From an uncultured Desulfovibrionaceae bacterium (lineage in GTDB: Bacteria > Desulfobacterota > Desulfovibrionia > Desulfovibrionales > Desulfovibrionaceae), in contig CASQEL010000031.1 of the NCBI GenBank assembly GCA_949427775.1, forward strand, positions 1-11,292: DNA of 11,292 nt, read 5' to 3'. Positions 1 through 6,199 of this stretch are shown here, piece after piece. Each line of letters starts with the position of its first letter. Positions within the stretch are counted from its first letter, which is position 1. The position numbers and the translations under genes are program-made. A model generated the notes under the pieces. That model did not search any database. It had not been told where the DNA came from and saw nothing but the letters and a program-made list of their open reading frames with translations.

Positions 1-151
1 GATCCAAATCTTCCACACGGTTCAAGTATTCTTTAAGCGTTTCCAGTTCCGTACGGAATTCCGTGCGCAAATGCAAGGAAGACATATCCGGTTCCAGCTC
101 CAGAATAGTTTGGAGACAGTTTTTAAGTCGGACGTGAAGAAGACTGTTCAT
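1..151 (-). CDS. Unrecognised protein, N-terminal 50 residues (runs off left edge)
   Basis: An open frame on the minus strand begins with ATG at 151 and continues without a stop to the window edge, giving 50 complete codons. The product begins MNSLLHVRLKN and is charged and leucine-rich, with alternating Glu/Leu patterns (LELEPD, TELETLKEYL) typical of a soluble alpha-helical protein. I do not recognise the family. It lies 36 bases after the pgsA stop on the same strand, so it is probably co-transcribed with pgsA. An in-frame ATG at 175 (adding MSFFRVCS) is possible. Neither start has a strong Shine-Dalgarno site; the 151 start has a weak AGAG about ten bases upstream. Real-gene status is inferred from codon quality and position. 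Confidence 0.6.
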   Translation of the reverse strand, partial: MNSLLHVRLKNCLQTILELEPDMSSLHLRTEFRTELETLKEYLNRVEDLD

Positions 152-187
152 ACTGCATACTCTAAAAAAAGACATTTCCGCGTGGTT

Positions 188-736
188 TTATCTTTGTCTG
201 CCAAAACCGTTGCGGTAGAATCCATACGTATAATTGAAACCGGAAAATACCGCGAGCGCCAAGGCGATGTAAAGCAGTATTTTCCCCAAGGGCTGAGGAT
301 CAAAACCAAGCAATGGGTAATGCACCATCAGGGGAACAATAGCGACAATCTGCAAGACCGTTTTTGCCTTGCCGAATTTATCCGCGGCGAGCACGATTCC
401 CTCGTCGATGGCGATGGCACGCAGTCCGGTAATGAACAATTCCCGGCAGACGATCACAATGGCCACCCAGGCGGGAATCCAGTTCAGTTCCACAAACATG
501 ATCAGCACTGAGCAAATCAGCACTTTATCTGCTAACGGATCAAGAAACTTACCAAAACTCGTGACCATGTTTTCCCGACGCGCGATGTAGCCGTCCGCCC
601 AGTCGGTCAATGAAGCCACAATGAACGCCGCCGTGGCCACCAAACACGTTATCCGTCCTTCGTAATACAGCAATACAACAACGATAGGAACCAGCAACAT
701 CCGCAACAACGTAATTTTATTGGCAAGGTTGAACAT
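188..736 (-). CDS. pgsA: CDP-diacylglycerol--glycerol-3-phosphate 3-phosphatidyltransferase
   Basis: This integral membrane enzyme makes phosphatidylglycerophosphate from CDP-diacylglycerol and glycerol-3-phosphate, the committed step to phosphatidylglycerol and cardiolipin. The 182-residue product carries the complete CDP-alcohol phosphatidyltransferase signature D-x2-DG-x2-AR-x8-G-x3-D-x3-D: D45, D48-G49, A52-R53, G62, D66 and D70, which includes the metal-binding aspartates. Hydrophobic segments fit membrane helices at about 9-24, 30-43, 72-84, 88-99, 124-139 and 150-163. The start at 736 (MFNLANKITLLR) matches the family N-terminus and is preceded by AAGGA at a spacing of six, so a longer in-frame reading from 796 is not needed. 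Length is normal for the family. It lies downstream of mrp but is separated from it by a terminator, so it probably has its own promoter. PgsA is favoured over phosphatidylserine synthase by the short length and N-terminal sequence. Confidence 0.93.
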   Translation of the reverse strand: MFNLANKITLLRMLLVPIVVVLLYYEGRITCLVATAAFIVASLTDWADGYIARRENMVTSFGKFLDPLADKVLICSVLIMFVELNWIPAWVAIVIVCRELFITGLRAIAIDEGIVLAADKFGKAKTVLQIVAIVPLMVHYPLLGFDPQPLGKILLYIALALAVFSGFNYTYGFYRNGFGRQR

Positions 737-1062
737 AGGCGTCCTTGGCAGCGATAGATCGTCCACCGACGCGCCTCGCCTCCATCCGGAGATCAAGGGC
801 GTACTTCATTCTGCATCGGACAGACGGTATCATATTCTTGTGGCACGGCAAAGAAGAAAAGACGCCCTTCGGTCGGAAGGCCGAAGGGCGCGCAGGACGC
901 TGAATGATCCCCGCAAGCAAAAAGCGTGGGAATCCGCACGACTGTTCAGTCCTCGTGCATACGGCATCATCTTGGGGGCAGCCCTCAGTAAAACGCCGTC
1001 CGCGCAACGCCGCGGGACCGAAAAAAGGCGGCTTTGCAGCAGGCGGGTAATGAGGGCTGAGC
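737..1062. other. pgsA-mrp intergenic region
   Basis: These 326 bases hold no convincing gene. From the mrp side they contain a palindromic repeat overlapping the mrp stop (973-1065), then about 80 bases with an interrupted inverted repeat (GCACGA at 936-941 pairing with TCGTGC at 953-958, with CTG/CAG at 942-944 and 947-949 inside). A strong minus-strand terminator follows (851-890). The last 114 bases before pgsA should hold its promoter. A TATGAT -10-like hexamer reads on the minus strand at 829-834, but no good -35 lies at the right distance. Confidence 0.6.
851..890 (-). terminator. Factor-independent terminator downstream of mrp
   Basis: A perfect 10-bp inverted repeat (CGCCCTTCGG at 863-872 and CCGAAGGGCG at 881-890) encloses an 8-base loop. 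Read on the minus strand the hairpin is followed immediately by TCTTTTCTTCTT, a good uridine-rich tail. It therefore terminates minus-strand transcription coming from mrp, about 170 bases after the mrp stop, and separates mrp from pgsA. On the plus strand the hairpin is preceded by A-rich sequence and has no T tract after it, so it is one-directional. Confidence 0.85.
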
Positions 1063-1065
1063 TTA
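973..1065. repeat. Palindromic MITE-like repeat, copy 1 (3' end of mrp)
   Basis: The segment 972-1031 closely matches 1981-2039 (copy 2). The central core at 989-1031 differs from copy 2 by only three substitutions and one inserted A in 43 bases. Its ends form a 9-bp perfect inverted repeat, CAGCCCTCA at 979-987 and TGAGGGCTG at 1051-1059. An inner near-palindrome (GTCCGCG with CGCGGGAC) forms a second stem. Relative to copy 2 it carries a 15-bp insertion at 1032-1046 that ends in a second copy of GGCGG, as replication slippage would leave. The right edge falls on the mrp stop codon (1063-1065). No protein is encoded. Whether it is a mobile-element relic or a functional RNA structure cannot be told from sequence alone. 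Confidence 0.75.
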
Positions 1066-1956
1066 GTCGTGATGGCTGGCGATGGCCTCCAAACTTGCAT
1101 CGGCGGCCTTGGAGATGGCGTCTGCCAAGTCCAGAAATCCTTTTTTGGCCGGGGAATCGGCTTCCAGAAAGACGACGGGCAAACCTCGATCCGCCGCCAC
1201 TACTGTGGCGGGATCTAAAGGAATGGCTCCCAAAAAGGTAATGCCGTAACGCTCGGCCAGCTCCTTGCCGCCGCCTTTCTTGAACAGCTCGATTTCCTCA
1301 TGGCAATGCGGACAGATGAGCCCGCTCATATTTTCCACTACGCCCAGAATATTGGCCTTGGCGTACTGGAGGAAGTTGACGGCCTTGCGCACGTCGGCCA
1401 GGGAGATCTCCTGAGGAGTGGTCACCACAACGCACAAAGCGTCAGGAATGGTTTTGAGCACCGTCATATGCTCATCGCCGGTGCCTGGAGGCGAGTCGAT
1501 CAACAGGTAATCCAGTTCCCCCCATTTGACGTCGGAGATAAACTGCCGGATAGCCGCGGTCTTTTTGGGGCCCCGCCAAAGCACGGCCGAGTCCTTTTCC
1601 TGCAGCAACGAGTCCATGGATATGACGGAAAGATTGTCGTTGTACGGCGCGGGAATCAACAGTGCGCCGCGCTCGTCGACTTCCACGGTAGAGGTCAATC
1701 CCAGAAGGTTGGGGACACTGGGGCCATGAATATCCACATCCAGAATACCGACCTTAAAGCCGCGCGATGCCAACGCCGCCGCCGTGTTCACCGTCACCGA
1801 ACTTTTGCCCACACCGCCCTTGCCGCTCATGATGAAGAGTTTATGGCGGATTTTGTCCAGCGTTGTGGAGATAAGGGTGTCCTGCAAGGCCATGGCGGCG
1901 TCCATGGAGGTATCACCGCCGTGGCCCGAGGACGAACAAGAGGAACAGGAAGACAT
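1063..1956 (-). CDS. mrp: Mrp/NBP35-type P-loop ATPase, iron-sulfur cluster carrier
   Basis: This 297-residue cytosolic P-loop protein belongs to the Mrp/Nbp35/ApbC family, which bind a [4Fe-4S] cluster at a dimer interface and pass it to apo-enzymes. Seen in the sequence: a deviant Walker A SGKGGVGKS (44-52) with the two lysines typical of the MinD/Mrp class, the switch/Walker B region LLIDSPPGTGD (151-161), and the bridging cluster motif CPHC (C215, C218). The N-terminus is Cys/Ser-rich with C4 and C7, as seen in many anaerobe members. The start at 1956 is decided by GGAGGT at 1961-1966, four bases upstream; an in-frame ATG at 1977 lacks this site. The C-terminus ends AIASHHD. Two related palindromic repeats lie at its two ends. 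Supplying clusters to the many Fe-S enzymes of an anaerobe is an inference. Confidence 0.92.
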   Translation of the reverse strand: MSSCSSCSSSGHGGDTSMDAAMALQDTLISTTLDKIRHKLFIMSGKGGVGKSSVTVNTAAALASRGFKVGILDVDIHGPSVPNLLGLTSTVEVDERGALLIPAPYNDNLSVISMDSLLQEKDSAVLWRGPKKTAAIRQFISDVKWGELDYLLIDSPPGTGDEHMTVLKTIPDALCVVVTTPQEISLADVRKAVNFLQYAKANILGVVENMSGLICPHCHEEIELFKKGGGKELAERYGITFLGAIPLDPATVVAADRGLPVVFLEADSPAKKGFLDLADAISKAADASLEAIASHHD

Positions 1957-1981
1957 TATAACCTCCGAATGTTTCAAGCTT

Positions 1982-2059
1982 TAGGGGCAGAACTCATTAA
2001 AACGCCGTCCGTGCAACGCTGCGGGACGGAAAAAGGCGGATTAATGAGTCCTGACCCTA
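1982..2059. repeat. Palindromic MITE-like repeat, copy 2 (mrp leader)
   Basis: This short element has nearly perfect terminal inverted repeats. The left end 1982-2000 and the reverse complement of the right end 2041-2059 share 17 of 19 positions (TAGGG-K-CAG-R-ACTCATTAA). Both ends begin at a TA dinucleotide, compatible with a TA target site. Inside lies the core shared with copy 1 (1998-2039), which contains a second stem, CCGTCC at 2005-2010 with GGACGG at 2024-2029. The element is too small to encode a protein. It ends 25 bases before the mrp start, just upstream of its ribosome binding site, so it would lie in the leader of any transcript started further upstream. The resemblance of its ends to IS5-family termini is an impression to be tested. 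Confidence 0.75.
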
Positions 2060-2072
2060 GTAGCGCATAACA

Positions 2073-2209
2073 CAAAATACTTCGTATTTTGCGTCAAGAT
2101 CATTCGCCGAAAAATGCGGTTTTCGGCTCATTCACGGCGACTACGCCGCCGCGCCATGCTCTCGCATGGCGGCTAGTGCACAGAAACTTTAGATGTTTCT
2201 GTGTACTAG
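2073..2209. repeat. String of five consecutive hairpins between tgt and mrp
   Basis: Almost every base here lies in one of five adjacent inverted repeats. A: CAAAATAC 2073-2080 with GTATTTTG 2084-2091, 3-base loop. B: GCCGAAAA 2106-2113 with TTTTCGGC 2120-2127, 6-base loop. C: CGGCG 2135-2139 with CGCCG 2144-2148, 4-base loop. D: CGCCATGC 2152-2159 with GCATGGCG 2164-2171, 4-base loop. E: 15 bp, 2173-2187 with 2195-2209, one G-T wobble, 7-base loop. The right arm of E contains the tgt stop codon (2206-2208). In the minus-strand transcript hairpin D closes with a GAGA (GNRA-type) loop. None has a clean uridine tract, so simple termination explains them poorly. Confidence 0.8.
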
Positions 2210-3330
2210 ACGACTTCCTCCGGATACAGGGCTTCCATGGCGGCCTTGAACGCGGCGAAACGGTGCTCCACGATGGCCGCGCGGGCCCCGCGCGCCAGAT
2301 CCAGAAAATAGGTCAGATTGTGCAGGGAGTTGAGGCGGAAGGCCAGCAGTTCCCTGCTGACGTACAGGTGCCGCAGATACGCGCGGGAAAAGGTGCGGCA
2401 GGTGTAGCAGCCGCAGCGGGGGTCCAGCGGGCCGTCGTCCTCGGCGTATTCCCGGCGTTTGATGTTGATTTTGCCCCGGGACGTGTACAGCGTGCCGTTG
2501 CGTGCGTTGCGGGTGGGCAGCACGCAGTCGAACATGTCCACTCCGGCGTTGATGCCGTTGACGATGTCCAGCGGGGTGCCCACGCCCATGAGGTAGCGGG
2601 GCCTGTCCGAGGGCAGCAGCGGGGCCGTATGGTAGAGAAAATCCATCATTTCCGCCTTGGATTCCCCTACGGACAGCCCCCCGATGGCGAAACCGTCGAA
2701 ATCCGTTTCCGCAAGCTCGGCCACGGAGCGTTCGCGCAGATCCTTGAAAAAACCGCCCTGGGTGATGGCGAACAGCAGGTTGTGCGCCGTGCCGCGGGGA
2801 TAGGCCTGCCGGGCGCGCACGGCCCAGCGCGTGGTCAGGGCCAGGGATTTTTCCGTATAGGCGTAGTCCGCGCCGTAGGGTACGCATTCGTCCAGCACCA
2901 TCATGATGTCGGAATTGAGGTTGCGCTGGATGCCGATGACTTTTTCGGGCGTGAACAGATGCTTTGAGCCGTCGATGTGGGAGCGGAACTCCACGCCCTC
3001 CTCGCGGATCTTGCGCAGGCTGTTCAGGCTGAAGACCTGAAAGCCGCCGCTGTCCGTCAGAATGGCGCGATCCCAGGCGGCAAAGCCGTGCAGGCCGCCG
3101 CGCCGCGCCACCAGATCGTCGCCGGGGCGCAGGTACAGATGATAGGTGTTGCCCAGAATGATTTCCGCCCCTGTGGCCGCGAGATCGTCCGGGGCCACGG
3201 CCTTGACCGAACCCACCGTGCCCACGGGCATGAAGATGGGGGTTTCCACGATGCCGTGCGCCGTGTGCAGCCGACCGCGTCGGGCCGCGCCGTCGGTGGC
3301 GGTGATGGTGAATGTTCCCGGTGTTTGCAT
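2206..3330 (-). CDS. tgt: Queuine tRNA-ribosyltransferase (tRNA-guanine transglycosylase)
   Basis: Tgt swaps guanine-34 in the anticodon of GUN-decoding tRNAs (Asp, Asn, His, Tyr) for preQ1, on the way to queuosine. The 374-residue product has the family's usual length. Motifs in order: NTYHLYLRPG near the N-terminus, DSGGFQVFSL (D93, the general-base aspartate position), AITQGG, GGLSVGE, the MGVGTPLDIVNGI stretch, and DMFDCVLPTR carrying the nucleophilic aspartate (D268). The zinc site is complete: C306, C308, C311 and H337. The start at 3330 (MQTPGTFTITATDG) matches the family N-terminus; upstream in-frame codons give low-quality sequence. No clear Shine-Dalgarno site is visible before it. 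It is transcribed away from alaC and followed by the hairpin string that overlaps its stop. Confidence 0.94.
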   Translation of the reverse strand: MQTPGTFTITATDGAARRGRLHTAHGIVETPIFMPVGTVGSVKAVAPDDLAATGAEIILGNTYHLYLRPGDDLVARRGGLHGFAAWDRAILTDSGGFQVFSLNSLRKIREEGVEFRSHIDGSKHLFTPEKVIGIQRNLNSDIMMVLDECVPYGADYAYTEKSLALTTRWAVRARQAYPRGTAHNLLFAITQGGFFKDLRERSVAELAETDFDGFAIGGLSVGESKAEMMDFLYHTAPLLPSDRPRYLMGVGTPLDIVNGINAGVDMFDCVLPTRNARNGTLYTSRGKINIKRREYAEDDGPLDPRCGCYTCRTFSRAYLRHLYVSRELLAFRLNSLHNLTYFLDLARGARAAIVEHRFAAFKAAMEALYPEEVV

Positions 3331-3689
3331 GGCCGCAGAGTACAGGCATGCGTCCCCGGACGCAAGATGCCCGCGGCGGGACACGGCAACCTGCGCGCTC
3401 CGCTGCACAGGAGCACCCCCCAAAGACGCCCCGCCCGACAGGTGTTCTCCCAGCTGAACTCCAGCCCCTGTCTTCGTCGGCCCGCATGCGCGGAGCAAAC
3501 GCACGGACAGAGATACTCTGTTGAAAATATTGGCAACGCATACGTCGGTCGCTGAAAATTTTCTTTGTTATTTCAAAAGTTATACGCTTTATACGATTGC
3601 CCCGCCGTGCCTTTTCCCTCTTTACAGAGAGGCGGCGGACTGGCTATGCTGAAAAACATTCCAAAAATTTTTTCAGAGGGGTTTGTGCC
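3331..3689. other. Divergent tgt / alaC intergenic region
   Basis: These 359 bases separate the divergent tgt and alaC genes and hold no gene that I can support. The tgt-proximal 200 bases are GC-rich and could be translated in several frames, but none looks like protein. The stretch at about 3530-3600 is strikingly AT-rich compared with both sides and is a likely promoter zone. A convincing plus-strand promoter lies at 3621-3650. I could not place a tgt promoter with confidence. Confidence 0.6.
3621..3650 (+). promoter_or_regulatory. Sigma-70-type promoter for alaC-hom operon
   Basis: TTTACA at 3621-3626 (five of six bases of the -35 consensus) and TATGCT at 3645-3650 (four of six of the -10 consensus) are separated by 18 bases. 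The expected start, near 3657, would give a leader of roughly 33 bases to the alaC ATG, which has AGAGGGG at 3676-3682 as its ribosome binding site. A small inverted repeat, CCTCT/AGAGG (3617-3621 and 3628-3632), overlaps the -35 and might be an operator. Confidence 0.5.
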
Positions 3690-4886
3690 ATGAACGAGTT
3701 CCCCCGCATCCAGCGCCTGCCACCCTACGTCTTTGCCGTGGTCGGCGAGCTGAAAATGCAGCTCCGCCACCAGAACATTGACGTTGTGGACTTCAGCATG
3801 GGCAATCCGGACATGCCCACGCCGCAGCACATCGTGGACAAGCTGACGGAAGCGGCCCAGAAGACGCCCAACCACCGCTACTCCGTTTCCCGCGGCATTC
3901 CGAATCTGCGCAAGGCCATCTGCGACTGGTACGCCCGCAAGTTCGACGTCGACCTGGACCCGGACAGCGAAGCCATCGTGACCATGGGGTCCAAGGAAGG
4001 TCTGGCCCATCTTTCACTGGCCATGCTCTCGCCCGGCGACGTGGTGCTGGCGCCGGACCCCACGTATCCCATCCATACCTATGCGCCGATTATCGCGGGC
4101 GCCGACGTGCGCAGCGTGCCCATCGGGCCCGGTCGGGACTTTTTCGAAGACCTGTGCGCGGCCGTGCGGCAGGCCTGGCCCAAGCCGAAGCTGCTCTTCC
4201 TGTGCTATCCCCACAACCCCACCACGGAAGTGGCCACGCCGGAATTCTTTCAGAAGATCGTGGACTTCGCCAGGGAGCACGATATCCGGGTGATCCACGA
4301 TCTGGCTTACGCGGATCTGGCGTTCGACGGATACCAGGCTCCCAGCTTCATGCAGGCCAAAGGCGCCAGGGACGTGGGCGTGGAGTTCTTCACCCTGTCC
4401 AAGAGCTACGCCATGGCCGGCTGGCGCGTGGGATTCTGCGTGGGCAACCGGGAAATGATCCACGCCCTGACGCGCATCAAGAGCTATCTGGACTACGGCA
4501 TCTTCCAGCCCGTGCAGATCGCTTCCACCGTGGCCCTCAACGGGCCGCAGGACTGCGTGGACGAGATCCGCGAGATCTACCGCAAGCGTCGCGACGTGCT
4601 CATCGAGGGGCTGAACCGCATCGGCTGGGAAGTGCCCGCGCCCAGGGCCACCATGTTCGTCTGGGCGCGTATTCCCGAGGAATTCCGCAAAATGGGCTCC
4701 GTGGAATTTTCCAAAATGCTGCTGCGTGAAGCGCAGGTGGCGGTGTCGCCGGGGCTGGGCTTCGGTTCCTACGGCGACGAGTACGTGCGTTTTGCGCTCA
4801 TTGAAAACGAACACCGCACCAAACAGGCCATCCGGGGCATGCGCAAAGCCCTGTCCGGCGTGACGGAGCATGCAGATGACGAATGA
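3690..4886 (+). CDS. alaC: AlaC-type aminotransferase (glutamate-pyruvate transaminase)
   Basis: This cytosolic PLP-dependent class I/II aminotransferase has 398 residues. Its sequence follows E. coli AlaC closely as I remember it: the N-terminus RIQRLPPYVFAVVGELKM, FSMGNPD (36-41), YSVSRGIPNLR, AIVTMGSKEGLAHL, CYPHNPT (172-178) and FFTLSKSYAMAGWRVGF. The Schiff-base lysine is K238. Other cofactor or substrate residues are N176, D204, Y207, R246 and R367 (VRFALIEN). AlaC makes alanine from pyruvate and glutamate; the related LL-diaminopimelate and aspartate aminotransferases are the main alternatives. The start at 3690 is set by AGAGGGG a few bases upstream and by the family N-terminus; an earlier ATG at 3597 would add unlikely residues. 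Its 3' end overlaps hom, so coupled translation is likely. Confidence 0.88.
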   Translation: MNEFPRIQRLPPYVFAVVGELKMQLRHQNIDVVDFSMGNPDMPTPQHIVDKLTEAAQKTPNHRYSVSRGIPNLRKAICDWYARKFDVDLDPDSEAIVTMGSKEGLAHLSLAMLSPGDVVLAPDPTYPIHTYAPIIAGADVRSVPIGPGRDFFEDLCAAVRQAWPKPKLLFLCYPHNPTTEVATPEFFQKIVDFAREHDIRVIHDLAYADLAFDGYQAPSFMQAKGARDVGVEFFTLSKSYAMAGWRVGFCVGNREMIHALTRIKSYLDYGIFQPVQIASTVALNGPQDCVDEIREIYRKRRDVLIEGLNRIGWEVPAPRATMFVWARIPEEFRKMGSVEFSKMLLREAQVAVSPGLGFGSYGDEYVRFALIENEHRTKQAIRGMRKALSGVTEHADDE

Positions 4887-6174
4887 TTCGACGGCGCCTC
4901 TGGTTGTCGGCCTGGCCGGCTGCGGCACGGTCGGCTCGGGGCTTCTCCGGGTTCTGGCGGAAAACGGCGACCTGATTCGCGAGCGGACGGGCCGCGACAT
5001 CCGCATCAAGAGCGTTCTGGTGCGGAATCCCTCCAGGGTCCGGGCCGCGCCTCTGCCCGAAGGCGCGCGTCTGGTGACGGATGCCGCCCTGCTGACGGAC
5101 GATCCTGAAACAGATGTGGTCGTGGAGCTTATGGGGGGCATTGACGCCCCCCGGATCCTGATCGACCGGGCTTTGGAACACGGCAAGCATATCGTCACGG
5201 CCAACAAGGCTCTGCTGGCCGAAGACGGGGCCGGGCTGTTCCGCAAGGCCGCCGAAAAAGGACTGGCCCTGCTGTACGAGGCCAGTGTGGCCGGGGGCAT
5301 TCCCATCGTCCAGACGCTCAAGGAGAGCCTGGCGGGCAATCGCATCCGTTCGCTGGTGGGCATTCTCAACGGCACCAGCAATTACATACTGTCCGAGATG
5401 ACCTCCAACGGGCTGGATTTCGAGACGGCGCTGGCCCAGGCCCAGGAACAGGGCTTCGCCGAGGCCGACCCCACTCTGGACATCGACGGGCATGACGCCG
5501 CGCACAAGCTCGTGCTGCTGATCCGTCTGGCCTACGGCGTGGAATATCCGTATGCCGAGTTGCCGATTCAGGGCATCCGGGGCCTGAGCGAACTGGACAT
5601 CAACTTTGCCCGCGAGTTCGGCTACCGCATCAAGCTGCTGGGACAGGTCAACGAAGTGGACGGCCGACTGGAGGCCGGGGTGTTCCCCACGCTGGTGCGC
5701 CATACCTTCCTGCTGGCCCGCGTGGGCGGGGCCTACAATGCCGTGCGGGTCGAAGGCAACGCCGTGGGCTCTCTCTTCCTGCACGGCAGGGGCGCGGGCG
5801 ATCTGCCCACGGCCTCGGCCGTCATGGGCGATCTGCTGGCCGTGGCCCGCGGAGCGCGGCCCAACAATACCGGGTTTGTGCGCCAGGTGCCGGAGCGGGC
5901 AAGGATTCTGCCTCCGGAAGAGGCCCGCAGTTGCTACTATGTGCGGGTGATGGTCCGCGACGCGCCCGGCGTGCTGCGGGATCTGGCGGGAGCCATGGCC
6001 GCCGAGGGCATCAGCCTGGCCCAGATCATCCAGAAGCCGGAAGAACGTTGCGGCGTGCCGCTGGTGTTCATGACGCACGAGGCTTCGGCCAGAGCCATGG
6101 ACGCCGCGCTGCGACAGGCGGCCGACGCGGGCCTGCTGCGCACGCCGGCGGTGTACTACAGAATTCTGGGATAA
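4876..6174 (+). CDS. hom: Homoserine dehydrogenase with C-terminal ACT domain
   Basis: The enzyme reduces aspartate-4-semialdehyde to homoserine with NAD(P)H, the branch point to threonine and methionine. The 432-residue product has an N-terminal Rossmann fold with GLAGCGTVGSG (12-22), VVELMGG (82-88) and the catalytic HIVTANKALL (K111). The substrate domain carries YEASVAGGIPI, GILNGTSNYIL (162-172) and the family signature AEADPTLDIDGHDAAHK, ending at catalytic K211. A C-terminal ACT domain (about 354-430, YYVRVMVRDAPGVLRDLA) suggests allosteric control, classically by threonine. ATG codons occur at 4870 and 4876. I prefer 4876 because GGAG at 4865-4868 is then seven bases upstream instead of one. 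The gene overlaps the end of alaC by 11 bases. No thrB or thrC is in the window. Confidence 0.95.
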   Translation: MTNDSTAPLVVGLAGCGTVGSGLLRVLAENGDLIRERTGRDIRIKSVLVRNPSRVRAAPLPEGARLVTDAALLTDDPETDVVVELMGGIDAPRILIDRALEHGKHIVTANKALLAEDGAGLFRKAAEKGLALLYEASVAGGIPIVQTLKESLAGNRIRSLVGILNGTSNYILSEMTSNGLDFETALAQAQEQGFAEADPTLDIDGHDAAHKLVLLIRLAYGVEYPYAELPIQGIRGLSELDINFAREFGYRIKLLGQVNEVDGRLEAGVFPTLVRHTFLLARVGGAYNAVRVEGNAVGSLFLHGRGAGDLPTASAVMGDLLAVARGARPNNTGFVRQVPERARILPPEEARSCYYVRVMVRDAPGVLRDLAGAMAAEGISLAQIIQKPEERCGVPLVFMTHEASARAMDAALRQAADAGLLRTPAVYYRILG

Positions 6175-6199
6175 CAGCGCATATTGGGGAGAATGTGAC

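Noticed and set aside
717..830. A short minus-strand peptide frame overlapping the pgsA start (MKYALDLRMEARR...).
   Set aside because: No ribosome binding site, runs past the pgsA start in another frame, and no conserved feature supports it; a leader peptide cannot be excluded but is not supported.
829..858. Possible pgsA promoter on the minus strand with TATGAT at 829-834.
   Set aside because: The -10 is good, but the hexamer at the right distance (TTCTTC) matches only two -35 bases and is part of the upstream terminator tail.
2062..2097. Possible mrp promoter on the minus strand with TTGACG (2092-2097).
   Set aside because: The only -10-like hexamers (TGTTAT, TTATGC) lie 19 to 21 bases away and match poorly; most of the spacer is hairpin A.
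863..2209. Possible CRISPR array because several short palindromes recur.
   Set aside because: The hairpins differ in sequence from one another, there are only two copies of the one true repeat about 1 kb apart, and no regular spacer length exists.
3331..3504. Longer reading of tgt starting upstream of 3330.
   Set aside because: The extra 58 residues do not resemble any Tgt N-terminus, while MQTPGTFTITATDG is where the family normally begins.
4154..4729. Long open frames opposite or overlapping the high-GC genes alaC, hom and the Aas-like gene.
   Set aside because: Their products are Arg/Gly/Pro/His-rich shadows of the real genes, which have full sets of family motifs in the chosen frames.
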